From Bacillota bacterium (GTDB lineage Bacteria; Bacillota; Clostridia; DSM-8532): a stretch of DNA of 27,223 nucleotides. The position numbers and the translations under genes were made by a program. Below the pieces are notes generated by a model that was given only the letters and a program-made list of their open reading frames with translations, was not told the origin of the DNA and did no database searches. Below, piece by piece: positions 6,803-17,100 of the stretch. The stretch spans positions 1 to 27,223 of the forward strand of contig JAEXRM010000008.1 of the NCBI GenBank assembly GCA_023440865.1, in the 5' to 3' direction. Each line of letters begins with the position of its first letter. Within the stretch, counting starts at the first letter, position 1.

Positions 6803-9193
6803 CTACAGGATGACACGCACGTCCGCATGCGTCCTCCCCCTGACATGAGGCACGACATGGCCTTCGAGCGCCGCACCGTCAACCAGGACCCCTTTCACGC
6901 CTTTGCAGCAACCGGATCCGTTTTCAACCGTGATGCGGTACCTGCAGCCTCTGCACGCCCTTTCGACCTGGTACCCCTTCCATTCCGAAGGGATGCACGG
7001 ATCGATCGCGAGTCCTTCAAACACGGGTCTGACACCGATCAGGTACTGGGTTGCGACAACGTACATCCAGGCCGCGGTTCCGGTCAGCCAGGACACGTTC
7101 GCGAGGCCGAACCTGTCGGACTCGGGTCCGAACAGGTTGGACGAGTAGACATAGGGTTCCGCCTTGTACCGCCACACGCCTGCCTTCCCCATGGCCACGT
7201 GGGGCAACAGCTGCCGGTAGTACTTGTAGGCCTGATCGCCCCTGCCAAGCAGGCATTCCGCCAGGATCGCCCAGGTGTTCGCATGACAGAACACCGATCC
7301 GTTCTCCCCCATCCCCGGATGATAGTTGGTCAGCGGATCCCGCGGATCGGGGAAGTCCGTCATGGCCGGATGGAGCTTCTTGATACCGAGATCGGTGTCC
7401 AGCATGTCGCGGACAGAGTCCATCGCCACAATGCCCCGGTCCCCCTCCGCCATGCCAGACATGACCGCCCAGGTCTGGGCGTTGAGCCAGATCTGGGCCT
7501 GATCATGTTCTGCCGTTCCGAGGAACCGTCCGTTGTCCATCACGGCCCTTCTGTACCAGCGCCCATCCCATCCGAGATCATTCACCAGCCTTTTTTGCCG
7601 CTCATACCGGTCCTCAAAGGATGCCGCATCCTCCTCCCTGCCTGCGAGCCGGGCAAGCTCGGCCATCCTGACGAGCATGACGCCATACTGCATGGCGGCC
7701 CATATGCTTTCACCCTTGCCCTCGCGGCAGACCTTGAACAGCATGTCATTCCAATCCGAACGGAGCATGAGCGGAAAACCGTTGGGCCCCAGATGGGATT
7801 CGGTATAGGCAATGGCATTGCACAAATGGTCGTAGACGGTGCCCTCGCCGCCGTCGTGGTAGCGGATCCGTTCATGAAGAAAGCCCGCATCGCCTTCCTC
7901 CATCACCAGCTGGTGAACTGCAAGGACCGGCCATAAATGGTCGTCGGAATGGATCGTGGTGACCGGCGGCCACCCCTCGTCCGGAAAAAAGTAATGGTTC
8001 GCATGCCCATCCCGGTACTGTTCTCCCAGCAGCAGGGCGATTTTCTCCCTCGATGCCGCGACGTCGAACGGAATCTGGGCGAGGATGTCCTGCGCGGTGT
8101 CCCGGTATCCCACTCCCCGGAAGGTCCCGGTCGCATAGCACGAGATGTTTCTTGAGAACTGGAAGTTCCGCTGGGCCTGATACGGGTTCCAGATGTTCAC
8201 CATTCGTTCCGCATCCTTGTCGGGCAGCGTTCCGGAAAACTTCCCCAGATATGCCGTCCAAGACTGCTTCAGGGCTTCGAGGGACTGTTCGACGATTCCG
8301 TCGCGCCGCAGGTTGGCGACCGAAGCGACAATCGCCTCTTCCGTCATGCCGGTGCCGAGAAAGATGTTCAGCACCTCCTCCTGGCCAGGCTGCAGTTCCA
8401 GATCGAACTGCAGCGCCCCGCAGGGATCCCCTCCCTTGAGCGTGGAGCCGGTGCAGCCGCCATGCTCGATGGCATACGGGTTTTCCTCCGAACGATAGGT
8501 TCCGATGAACTCATCCCGGTCCCCATCATACGCGCTGGGCATCCTGTCGGCCGCGAGGTAGACCAGCGGCGTTTCCTCCGGTTTGGGCTGTGTCTCCACG
8601 CCATATCTGTACAAGAGCGTGCCGGCCGCCTTCATATAGTCGACGGAAAGCTGATGCTTGTTGTAGCAGAACCATTGCAATTCGCGCATGAACTCCATCA
8701 TGCCGAACTCGACATAGGCATATGCGCTGATCCGCCTGATCTGGTCCGTGTTGTTTTTCAGACGAAGGTGCCAGATGAGCGCGTTCTCCCGTGCGCCGAC
8801 GAAGTAGGTCAGCTGCGCGCCAATTCCCCGCCGCACCGCCTCGAATCTCGTATATCCCAGGCCATGTGACGCTTTCCATTCATCCGGCCTTGCTTTGGAC
8901 GGTTCATACGTGGGGCACCAGCATGTGCCGTCCTGATGATCCTGCAGGTAGACATAGGGCCCGGAACGATCCGTCGGCAAATGAAAAAACCGGTACCGGG
9001 TGATGCGCCAGATTTGGGGGGACCGGTGGAAAGCCAGCCCGCCGCCGGCCTGTGAAAGCATCGCATGGAACGTTCCGTTGGACAGGTAATTGATCCAGGG
9101 TGTTGGTGTGTCATGCCTTGTGATGCCAATCTCTCTTGCCTCATCCAGAAAATGATAATAGGAATCCGTCCGATCCCTGTCAATCGCATCCAT
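6803..9193 (-). CDS. GH94 family beta-glycoside phosphorylase (cellobiose phosphorylase-like)
   Basis: A 796-residue cytoplasmic enzyme of the GH94 family, which cleaves a beta-glucoside or related linkage with inorganic phosphate to give a sugar 1-phosphate. An N-terminal beta-sandwich (about 1-290) is followed by an (alpha/alpha)6 barrel. Signatures include GYRDTAQD (362-369), HSDDHLWP (415-422), SDWNDML (479-485; the DWND Asp is the general acid in the family), GENGSVFCHANTW near 645 and a closing beta-sandwich. Length fits cellobiose or chitobiose phosphorylases rather than the longer beta-1,2-glucan enzymes. Met where cellobiose phosphorylases usually have Cys (DWNDC) makes the exact substrate uncertain. 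GGGGAG precedes ATG at 9193. It lies 69 bases after the SGNH esterase gene, in one operon with the sugar transporter. Confidence 0.92.
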   Translation of the reverse strand: MDAIDRDRTDSYYHFLDEAREIGITRHDTPTPWINYLSNGTFHAMLSQAGGGLAFHRSPQIWRITRYRFFHLPTDRSGPYVYLQDHQDGTCWCPTYEPSKARPDEWKASHGLGYTRFEAVRRGIGAQLTYFVGARENALIWHLRLKNNTDQIRRISAYAYVEFGMMEFMRELQWFCYNKHQLSVDYMKAAGTLLYRYGVETQPKPEETPLVYLAADRMPSAYDGDRDEFIGTYRSEENPYAIEHGGCTGSTLKGGDPCGALQFDLELQPGQEEVLNIFLGTGMTEEAIVASVANLRRDGIVEQSLEALKQSWTAYLGKFSGTLPDKDAERMVNIWNPYQAQRNFQFSRNISCYATGTFRGVGYRDTAQDILAQIPFDVAASREKIALLLGEQYRDGHANHYFFPDEGWPPVTTIHSDDHLWPVLAVHQLVMEEGDAGFLHERIRYHDGGEGTVYDHLCNAIAYTESHLGPNGFPLMLRSDWNDMLFKVCREGKGESIWAAMQYGVMLVRMAELARLAGREEDAASFEDRYERQKRLVNDLGWDGRWYRRAVMDNGRFLGTAEHDQAQIWLNAQTWAVMSGMAEGDRGIVAMDSVRDMLDTDLGIKKLHPAMTDFPDPRDPLTNYHPGMGENGSVFCHANTWAILAECLLGRGDQAYKYYRQLLPHVAMGKAGVWRYKAEPYVYSSNLFGPESDRFGLANVSWLTGTAAWMYVVATQYLIGVRPVFEGLAIDPCIPSEWKGYQVERACRGCRYRITVENGSGCCKGVKGVLVDGAALEGHVVPHVRGRTHADVRVIL

Positions 9194-9262
9194 TCCGTTC
9201 TCCCCGGCGAAAACCGCCCGTGCCCATACGGCAAGACCGTCTGCTTGTCAGCCAAAGCCGCG

Positions 9263-10204
9263 CTACATGCAATGCTTGGCCAGGATGATGTCCTGCCGCA
9301 GCTGGTCCTTTCTGTCGGCATACTTGAAGTGGTTCTCCACGGACCGTCTGAGCCAGGCGGGACAGTCAGGTTCCGCATACAGCGCAAGCATCCGTTGTAT
9401 CTTGTCTTCCTTCCCCAGGCATTCCCCATGCATCGGATGGAACCGCCCCCAGTCGATGTAGGCGATGTCCCGGAGTCTCTCCTCCATGGCAAAGATTCTT
9501 TCCTGCAGCACGGGTGCCTGCCGGTGCCACGCATCAAGCCCCGACGGCAGCTCAATCTCCTCCGGCACCACATGTCTGAGGAAGATCCTCGCCATCACGC
9601 CGTATCCCACTCTTGTCGGGTGTACCCTGTCAGGGGTGTAGAGCCACTCTCCCTGCCTGTCCCATGCCAGCTTCAATGCCGCCATTTCCCCACCGATGTC
9701 AACACACACGCTTTGACTCGCCCGCGCGACCCGTCTGGCAATGTCCGCACAAATTGCGATGGCGTCGGCACACTCATGGAAGTTGACGCACGGACTCGGC
9801 TGGACCGTGTCGTATGGCGCCGGCACGCCGATCATCGCCTGGATGTTTCTTTTTTGCACATCCCGGACCAGATGCCACAGGCTCTCCTCATACGCGGCAA
9901 TGGCTCGGTCGCGTTCTCCGAGGAGCGCAGCGGTGCGTTCCAATGCGGGATCGTACAGCTCCCTTCTGATATCGTTCATGCCAAACATGATGAAGACATG
10001 GGTCGGGTGATAGCAGTACACATCCTCCTCCAGCCGGTATCGCGCCAGCTGCGCCGTATCGCCGCCCACGCCGCAGTTGAAGAAGGTCACCCTGTCTCCG
10101 GGTCTGCTTTGCGCAAAATAGGCCTGCACATCATGAACCCAATACCCGTGCTGTGTGGTGCTCGATCCCAGGCAGCACACGACGGAACCCTTGCTGAATA
10201 CCAT
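9263..10204 (-). CDS. SGNH/GDSL-family esterase
   Basis: A 313-residue hydrolase with the SGNH blocks: nucleophile S15 in LGSSTT (GDS altered to GSS), block II Gly in NCGVGGD (43-49), block III FGMND (74-78) and block V DRVHP with D192 and H195. An extra C-terminal helical stretch (about 210-313) is longer than in minimal family members. No signal peptide, so cytoplasmic. Related enzymes remove acetyl groups from xylan, rhamnogalacturonan or other glycans; the substrate here is unknown. GGGAGG precedes ATG at 10204. It sits between the binding-protein gene and the GH94 gene, which suggests deacylation of imported sugar before phosphorolysis. Confidence 0.88.
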   Translation of the reverse strand: MVFSKGSVVCCLGSSTTQHGYWVHDVQAYFAQSRPGDRVTFFNCGVGGDTAQLARYRLEEDVYCYHPTHVFIMFGMNDIRRELYDPALERTAALLGERDRAIAAYEESLWHLVRDVQKRNIQAMIGVPAPYDTVQPSPCVNFHECADAIAICADIARRVARASQSVCVDIGGEMAALKLAWDRQGEWLYTPDRVHPTRVGYGVMARIFLRHVVPEEIELPSGLDAWHRQAPVLQERIFAMEERLRDIAYIDWGRFHPMHGECLGKEDKIQRMLALYAEPDCPAWLRRSVENHFKYADRKDQLRQDIILAKHCM

Positions 10205-10281
10205 AACGCAACCCTCCCAATGCCCACGCGCATAAGCGGGAGCAAATCACCGGCCGGAAGCGGATGCCCCCGGGAGGCAGA

Positions 10282-10321
10282 CCTCAAGACAGGCACTTGT
10301 CGCCAAGTGCCTGTCTTGAGG
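10282..10321. repeat. Perfect 17-bp stem-loop element
   Basis: A perfect inverted repeat with arms 10282-10298 and 10305-10321 and a 6-nt loop lies between the binding-protein and SGNH genes. It has no T tract on either strand. It may be an interspersed palindromic element or a 3' stabiliser that keeps the lipoprotein mRNA more abundant than the enzyme mRNA downstream. A smaller ATTCGGC/GCCGAAT pair flanks it at about 10333-10365. Confidence 0.8.
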
Positions 10322-10392
10322 AACATGATTCGGCTTTCCATGTCTTGTGCTTCGCCGAATTGGCGTTGAATCAGGCTTTCACGCCTCAGGGT

Positions 10393-11928
10393 TCACTTGC
10401 CTTCCGCGGTCGCCCATGCAGCCAGCTGCTTCTCGAGCTCCGACACAAAGGTCTCATAGCCCGCCTGCTTGCGCTTCTCCTCGTACTTGAGGGCAAACTC
10501 GCCGCTGTCCATGATGCCGGTCAACCAGATGGGCCGGAACTCATCCATCACAGCCATCAGGTTGGCCACCTCGGACTTGATCATGGATGTGTCCATCGAG
10601 AAGCCGTTCAGGGGGTTGAGCTGCGCTTCGACATTCATCCTCATCGTCTCCGCCCACACATCGTCCGGCTGTCCCGGCAGCAGGTACGCGTTAAACTGGT
10701 TGGCCATCATCCAGCCGGGCATCAGGTACGCATCGGGGATCAGCTCGATCCGGTTGTCTCCCGTCTTCTTGTAATCCTGTCCCTCCAGACCGTAAATCAA
10801 CGTGTTGTACAGCGCCGCATCCTGATTGAACAGGTCCCACATCCGCAGCGCCCGTTCCGGGTGCTCGGAGGTGCTGGATACGGCGGTCATGGTTGCCAGC
10901 GAGTTGCCCAGAATGGGCTTTGTGATCGGCACGGCAACGATGTCAAACCCGTTCGCGGCCGTCAGCTCCGCAGATGCGCCCGGCTTGTAGCGCGTATAGT
11001 TGCAAAAGTACTTCCCCGTCTTGAACTCCGCGGTGGCGTCCTTGACCGTCATGGCATCCGGGGAGAAGAAGCCCTTCACATTGAAATCCCTGGCGATTTT
11101 CTGTTGAGCGAAATCATCCGGAATCGCCTTCATCGTGTGGGTGTCGAGAAAAACCTCGATGCCGGAATTCGAAAAGGAATAAATCCCCTTCTCCCTTTGT
11201 CCGTCGACCTGGTACAAGCCAAGCACCTGACCATTGAGCAGCGGGTAAATGTCCGGCTCGCCGTCCTTGATGGTTTGCAGCGCCACGCCCAGCCCATCAA
11301 GCGTCTTGAGCGATTCCGGGTCGATCTTGTACTTGTCCAGCAGTTCCTTCTTGGCCATGATGCCTTCCTGGGAATAGGTGATCTGGTAGTTCGGCATCGA
11401 ATACAGCCTGCCCTTCACCTTGATGCCGTCCCAGATGGGCTGGGGAATGATCTTGACGGATTCCACGAGATTCTCGGCCACCATGTCCGTGATGTCGACA
11501 TAGGCGCCCTTCTCCACGGCGGTCGAGAACGGGAAGCCGCCCCAGCTGCCTGCCCAGGTCAGGTCGAACTTTTCTCCCGCGGAAAGCATCAGCGGCATCT
11601 TGTCCTTCCACTGGGCAGGTTCGACACAGACCATCTCCAGGGTCACATTCTGCTTTTCCTTCAGGGTCTCATTGATCTTCCCCATGACCTGGCCGAAATT
11701 CTTCGGCTCGGCGTTGCGAATGTACCACTTGACGGTGACCGGCTCGGGCGTCGCTTCCGCCTGCTGCGGGGTCGCCGTGGCCGAAGCCTCCGCCTTTGGC
11801 GTACCTTCCGCCGCCGCAGCCGTGCCTTCGACCGCCTTCTCCCCAGCTGTGGCACCGCATCCGGAAAACACCCCGATCAGCAGCAACACCGACAGCAGCA
11901 TGGCAAGGACCTTCTTTGTGTTTTTCAT
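10393..11928 (-). CDS. Sugar ABC transporter solute-binding lipoprotein (DUF3502-type)
   Basis: A 511-residue extracellular binding protein. A signal peptide (1-23) ends in VFSG before Cys24, the lipid-modified residue; a linker rich in Ala, Glu, Thr and Pro follows to about 62. The mature part begins VTVKWYIRN and continues as a family 1 solute-binding fold. The C-terminal region (from about NPLNGFSMD) matches the DUF3502 domain seen in LplA/YtcQ-type proteins. GGGAGGA precedes ATG at 11928. Downstream of two permease genes by 84 bases, it completes a CUT1 sugar importer. No ATPase is encoded nearby, so a shared MsmX-like ATPase elsewhere is expected. Likely cargo: oligosaccharides released by the secreted beta-helix protein (inference). 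Confidence 0.92.
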   Translation of the reverse strand: MKNTKKVLAMLLSVLLLIGVFSGCGATAGEKAVEGTAAAAEGTPKAEASATATPQQAEATPEPVTVKWYIRNAEPKNFGQVMGKINETLKEKQNVTLEMVCVEPAQWKDKMPLMLSAGEKFDLTWAGSWGGFPFSTAVEKGAYVDITDMVAENLVESVKIIPQPIWDGIKVKGRLYSMPNYQITYSQEGIMAKKELLDKYKIDPESLKTLDGLGVALQTIKDGEPDIYPLLNGQVLGLYQVDGQREKGIYSFSNSGIEVFLDTHTMKAIPDDFAQQKIARDFNVKGFFSPDAMTVKDATAEFKTGKYFCNYTRYKPGASAELTAANGFDIVAVPITKPILGNSLATMTAVSSTSEHPERALRMWDLFNQDAALYNTLIYGLEGQDYKKTGDNRIELIPDAYLMPGWMMANQFNAYLLPGQPDDVWAETMRMNVEAQLNPLNGFSMDTSMIKSEVANLMAVMDEFRPIWLTGIMDSGEFALKYEEKRKQAGYETFVSELEKQLAAWATAEGK

Positions 11929-12012
11929 CCTGCTTCCTCCCTCAACTCTTCACTTATTTTACGGCATCACGCCGTTGAAGACAGCATTGACTGGTCCATT
12001 CACGGAAACGGA

Positions 12013-12912
12013 TCATCCCTTGACGGCTCCGACCGTCATGCCTTTGACAAAGTACTTCTGAAAGAAGGGGAACACGACCAGCATCGGTCCGGCGGCAACA
12101 ATGGCCATCGCCATTCTCACAGGTTCTTCCGGAATGTCGGTCCGGGTGTATCCCATCGGCATCTTGTCCATATCCTGCAGCAGCTGCTGCATGTTCCTGA
12201 GCATGATCTGCAGCAGGTACTGCAGCGGAACGAGCCGCTTGTCGTCCACGTACAGGAGCGCCGGCATCCACGAGCTCCAGAAGAACAACAGGCTCATCAC
12301 GCCGATGGTCGCCATGACGGGCTTTGACAGGGGCAGCACGATTTTGAAGAAGATGTCGAACTCATTGGCTCCGTCGATCGTCGCCGACTCCGAGATGGAA
12401 TCGGGCAGCTGCTGGAAAAACGTCCGGATGATGAAGATGTACCAGACATTGCCCAGCAAGGGGAAAATCAAAGCCCACAGGGTATCCTTCAAGTGCAGGT
12501 ACCGTGTAAACCAGATGTACGTCGGCGCCATGCCGCCCTGGAACAGCATGGAGAAGAACAGGAAAAACGCATAGGCATTTCGGAAGGCGCATTTCCTGCA
12601 AGCCAGCGTATACGCGGCGGCGGCGGCCATGAACAGGTACAGGACCAGACTGATGGCCGAAGTCAGAATCGACACCCCGTATGCGTTCAGGATGGTTTCC
12701 GGATTCTTGAAAACATAGGCATATGCCCCGAAATCAATCATGCGCGGCAGGATGGTGAACCCGTAGGTGTTGATCCCCGCGGTGGTCATCAACGACGCAT
12801 TGATGATGACCAGCAGCGGAATGATGAACACGAGCGAAAACAGGATGAAGAAAACACGCAGCGCGAGATCGAACGCAGGCATCTTTTTTGCGGATTTCAT
12901 GAAGCCCCCCAT
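12013..12912 (-). CDS. Carbohydrate ABC transporter permease (LplC/YtcP type)
   Basis: A 299-residue inner-membrane permease with about six helices. The cytoplasmic EAA loop that contacts the ATPase reads ESATIDGANEFDIFFKIVLP, ending LSKP. The C-terminus (FFQKYFVKGMTVGAVKG) is the typical ending for this family. The start codon at 12912 shares one base with the TGA of the upstream permease (TGATG). A second in-frame ATG at 12900 has a G-rich ribosome site four bases before it and may be the true start. Both imply translational coupling with the partner permease. Confidence 0.93.
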   Translation of the reverse strand: MGGFMKSAKKMPAFDLALRVFFILFSLVFIIPLLVIINASLMTTAGINTYGFTILPRMIDFGAYAYVFKNPETILNAYGVSILTSAISLVLYLFMAAAAAYTLACRKCAFRNAYAFFLFFSMLFQGGMAPTYIWFTRYLHLKDTLWALIFPLLGNVWYIFIIRTFFQQLPDSISESATIDGANEFDIFFKIVLPLSKPVMATIGVMSLLFFWSSWMPALLYVDDKRLVPLQYLLQIMLRNMQQLLQDMDKMPMGYTRTDIPEEPVRMAMAIVAAGPMLVVFPFFQKYFVKGMTVGAVKG

Positions 12913-13898
12913 CAGAACAAGGTGTTCTCCGGACTGAATTTCTTGACGAGCTGATTGGTGCCGATGACGAGAGCAAAGCTGATGAGCGACTTGTACAAGT
13001 CGACTGCCGTGGCCATCCCCATGTTGCCCTGTTCCTTCAGCGCCCTGAAAATGTAGGTCTCAATCACATCCGTCGTTTCGTAGATGATGGTGGAGTCCTT
13101 GGGAAGCTGGTAGAATAGCCCGAAGTCGGCATTGAAGATCTTTCCGACATCCAGGATGCCGAGCATGATGACCAGCGGATACAGGAAGGGAAGCGTGATC
13201 CGGGTCGCAATCTGGAGCCGGTTCGCCCCCTCCACCTTTGCCGCCTCGTAATAGGCAGGGTCCACGCCCATCAGGCAGGCATAGTAGATGATGGAACTCA
13301 TGCCGAGATACTTCCAGGTGTTCGCGATCGGAAAGATGAAGATCCAGGCGGTCTTGCTGGTGTACCAGTTCACCTTATCCAATCCGAAGGAGGCGAGCAG
13401 GCCATTGAGGATCCCCGACTTGTAGCTCAGGAATCCATAGGCGATGAACGCCACGATGACCCATGACATGAAGTGGGGGAGCAGCATCGAGGTTTGCGCA
13501 TACTTCACGACGGCCTTGCTGCCGACCTCATACAGCAGCAGGGCAAACAACAGCGCGCTGACTGTCCCAAGAAGGATGAACGAGATGTTGTATCCCAGCG
13601 TGTTTCTGGCGGTTCTCCAGGCATCGGGCGACTGGAAGAAGAACGCGAAGTTGTCCAAGCCGACCCAGGGGCTCCCGAATATCCCCTTGGCATAGTGAAA
13701 ATCCTTGAAGGCCAACACGATGCCGGTCATGGGGATGTAGTGGAAGATCAGTTTGCTCAGAAACATGGGCAAGGCCAGGCATATCAGCATGAGATTGTTC
13801 ATGCCTGCCGTCTTCCGCTTGATGCCACGCGCGGCATGTGCTTCCATGGATGCGGACTTGCCTCTCCTGATCGCGGCATGTGCCCTTTCCCAGATCAT
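12912..13898 (-). CDS. Carbohydrate ABC transporter permease (LplB type)
   Basis: A 328-residue permease, first gene of the transporter operon. After a basic N-terminus (1-35), hydrophobic segments begin at NLMLICLALPMFL. The EAA loop reads YEAAKVEGANRLQIATRITL, continuing PFLYP. The family feature YIPMTGIVLAFKDF, typical of LplB-like subunits, is near residue 55. ATG at 13898 follows GAGGGGG with a nine-base gap; the frame extends upstream to 13982 without a better site. It pairs with the permease that overlaps its stop codon. The 243-bp region before it holds candidate operator repeats. Confidence 0.92.
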   Translation of the reverse strand: MIWERAHAAIRRGKSASMEAHAARGIKRKTAGMNNLMLICLALPMFLSKLIFHYIPMTGIVLAFKDFHYAKGIFGSPWVGLDNFAFFFQSPDAWRTARNTLGYNISFILLGTVSALLFALLLYEVGSKAVVKYAQTSMLLPHFMSWVIVAFIAYGFLSYKSGILNGLLASFGLDKVNWYTSKTAWIFIFPIANTWKYLGMSSIIYYACLMGVDPAYYEAAKVEGANRLQIATRITLPFLYPLVIMLGILDVGKIFNADFGLFYQLPKDSTIIYETTDVIETYIFRALKEQGNMGMATAVDLYKSLISFALVIGTNQLVKKFSPENTLF

Positions 13899-13954
13899 GG
13901 TGTCGTTCCCCCTCGTATGTCCGTGCATACAGCGTCTGCATGCCATCATCCTAG

Positions 13955-13976
13955 ACATGGCGGGACAGGTTTTCCA
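13955..13976 (-). promoter_or_regulatory. Tentative promoter of the ABC transporter operon
   Basis: On the minus strand, TGGAAA (13971-13976) and TAGGAT (about 13948-13953) are spaced by 17 bases. Each matches only four of six consensus positions, as is common for activator-dependent promoters. The interleaved inverted repeats at 13988-14029 lie directly upstream. Confidence 0.35.
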
Positions 13977-13987
13977 TTCCAAAAAGC

Positions 13988-14029
13988 CGCCATTTGATAA
14001 GATGCGCGTTGCGAAATGGCGTTATCAAA
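13988..14029. promoter_or_regulatory. Interleaved inverted repeats upstream of the ABC operon (candidate operator)
   Basis: Two inverted repeats interlock: CGCCATTT/AAATGGCG (13988-13995 and 14014-14021) and TTTGATAA/TTATCAAA (13993-14000 and 14022-14029). They share three bases on the left and abut on the right. No T tract follows. An ATGGCG-containing core also occurs upstream of the beta-helix gene promoter at 19983-19989. Confidence 0.55.
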
Positions 14030-14141
14030 AACGCACATGATCCGAAATGCCTGCCAATGCTGTCTTGCAAGCTTTTCATGCAACGGAATCACAGTTCCCT
14101 TCCGGTTGTGCGTGCATGAGGAAAACCATCCCCTCTGTCCG

Positions 14142-17100
14142 TCAGGGAGCAGGCCGGTTATTCCAGGTGAGGGTGTCCTCCCCCCATGCGTCATTCGCAA
14201 CATGGCGGACGGTGAAATGTCCCCCCTGCCATACATAGACGACATGCACCTTCAACACGGCACTGACGATGTCGCCGTCCAGCGCAAGTGTCCCCAGGTC
14301 GAACTTCACATAGCCCTGCATGATATCCGAAGGGGATGCGACAGGATCATGCTTTACTTGCAGATAGGCGCCTCCGTACCAGGTGCCGGCAAGGGTCCTG
14401 CTGTCGTCGAAGTTCGTGTCCGGGTACGCGTTGTATGCATATGCATCTTCCGTGGCATATACCGAATACATGGTTCCCTGGTCCGTCGTGATTTCGACAA
14501 GTGCCCTGTTCGCACTATTCGTGCTCGCGATCTTCATCAGGGTGCTGGCATCGCTGAACAGGTAGCTTGCCACACCATCATCCCGATATGCGGATTGGAT
14601 GTCACCCGTCACATCCAGCGAGGCGGTGCCTGTTCCGGCAACGAGGCACGTCCCCAATGGCGCCGCGGCTGCGTCCCGATACGCCAGGTCCGGCTTGTTG
14701 TCCCAAACAAGCTCATCCTCTTGCCATCCGTCCTCGGTGATGGCATTGACCGTGAAATACCCTCCCTGCCATACATAGGTGATTTTCATGTGCAACACGG
14801 CGCTTGCGATGTTCCCATCCAGCTGGACCTCATGCAGATCAAACTTGAGATAGCCTTCCCGGATGTCTTGTGGTGAGGAAACCGGATCATACTTCAACGA
14901 AATGTTCCCGTTGTACCATTCGCCATTCACAGACTTGGCATCATCGAAGTTCGTGTTCGGGTATGCGCTATGGACAAACGTATCCTCCGAAACATCAACC
15001 GCGTATGCCGTCCCCTGTTCCGTGACGATTTCCAGAACGGCCTTGTCAGCCGAGTTGCTGCCCGCGATCCTGATCAGCGTGCTGGCGCGGTTCAACAGGT
15101 AGCTTGCGGTCCTGTCTCCTTCATACGCGGCTGCAATGTCATCCGTCACATCAAATGAGCAAACACCGGCGCCCGTCACGACGAGCGTCCCCAGCGGATC
15201 CAGCTCCCGGCAGTCATGCACCGTGACCGTGATGGTTTCGGTGTCGACAAGCGACGCATCACCAGCGGAAAAGGACACCTGATATGCACCGGACTGGGTG
15301 TGGTCCGGCATCCAGGAAAACATGCCCGTTTCCGGGATGAAAACAGCTCCATCAGGCAGGTTCGACGCGGACAGGAGGACATCGTCCCCTTCCGGATCAA
15401 CACCGGTTACATGAAACTGCAGCCGCTCCCCTTCATCGATCTCCCTGTCGCCGATACCCGCAAGAACCGGACAGGTGTTTTCGGCGCGCAGCCTCATCAG
15501 GTCTCCCGCACCTGTGGCGCACACCGCAAAGTACCCCGGATCGAGGAGCGGGTTCTCCGTGTCCAGAAAATCAAATGCCTTTTCCCCGTCCACGTAGCAT
15601 AGGAGCCGAATGCACGAACGGCCCCCCACCTCATACCGGACGGCGCCGACAACCACCCGGTAGCTGACCTGCTGCTGTGTCAGGAGCGTGTTGGGAAACG
15701 TGTGATACATGGCCTGCTTTCCGTCGATCCATTTTTGCGCTTCCCAGTTGGTCCCGTTGAATATGATGAAGTAATCCGAATCGCTGCTCCACGGGTAACC
15801 TTGTGTGACCTGTGACCGCAGCAGGAAACCGGGCCACGCGAAGTCTCCCTGGTATGTCATGTCGAACGCGACCAGCTCATTGTCAAAGGTTTGCGCCGTG
15901 TACCGGGTGATGGTCTCCGTAAAGTCGGTATCATCGCCGTTCCTGACGACCATCGGTGTGAATCCGCCGATATTGCCGAGCATGCCTTTGACAGGAACCC
16001 TTGTCATGTGATCGATATCCGGCAGAATGATGGCGCCCCTGAAACCCATCCCGGCGGACAGCAGTTCCGTCGTCATCGCCTCCACTTGCGCCTGCGTCGC
16101 GCCAGGCAGCTCCAGCACCGCCTGCGCCTGGGCGATCACGCTCCCGTACAAGGTCTTCGCCGCCGCCGGATACTGGAAATGATCCGTTCCGACAGCCGCG
16201 TCGGCAAAGAGCCCATTCGCCGTTTCGATCTCTCCGGCAAGCGTGCTCCTGGCCTTGAAGCAACCTTCGGCCAATGCCAGCGATGCCGCGGCCGCATCGA
16301 CCTCGGCCAGGGTGGCGTCGGGATCTGCCGCCACCAGTCTTGCGACTTCAATCTCACTGGCAAACGCACCCGACACGACCGCGGGCATGGACGCAGGGGC
16401 TGCCTGCCTGGCGGACAATGCCTTCAGGATCGTCGACTTGAGCATGTCGATTGCCTGATGCTGCCCCAATGCGAGGGTGAGACCCGCATCGTCGGCCAGC
16501 ACCGGAGGCGCGGGATCCACAGGCGGCATGGGCCGCCTGTTCCAGGTCAGCGTATCCTCCCGCCACAGGTCATTCGAGATGGCATTGCACGTCAATGTGC
16601 CAGTCTGCCATACATATGTGACCCGATACCTCAGCACGGCGCTGACGATGGCCCCGTCCAGCGTGAGGGCTCCCAGGTCGAACTTCATGTAGCCCTCCCG
16701 GATACCGGGTGGCCGCGTCGTGGGCGACTGATTCAGCTCCAGCACCTGGGACTGGTTTGTGTTGAAGTTGGTGCCAGGATAGGCATCATTGACATAGGTG
16801 TCCTCCGTCACATTGACAGTATAGGTCGTGTTCCGGTCGGTCACGATCTCAATCCGCGCCCTGCCCGCATGGCTGCTGTTCGCGACGTGCATCAGCGTGC
16901 TCGCGCCATTGAGCAGATAGCTGGCAACCCGATCCGTTGCATAGGCGGTTCTCACGTTGTCCGTCACATCAATGGCGTATAGGCCCGCCCCGGTGATGAC
17001 GCTGGAACCGATCGCATCCACCTCCGTCAGGCTGCCTGCCGGAACGGGTCTGCCGCTCCATGTCAGCGAGTCCTCCTGCCAGCTGTCATGGCTGATGGCA

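Noticed and set aside
10264..12327. 687-codon open frame on the plus strand
   Set aside because: Antisense to the binding-protein and permease genes; composition is rich in His, Arg and Leu, with no domain and no ribosome site. A shadow of GC-rich codon bias.
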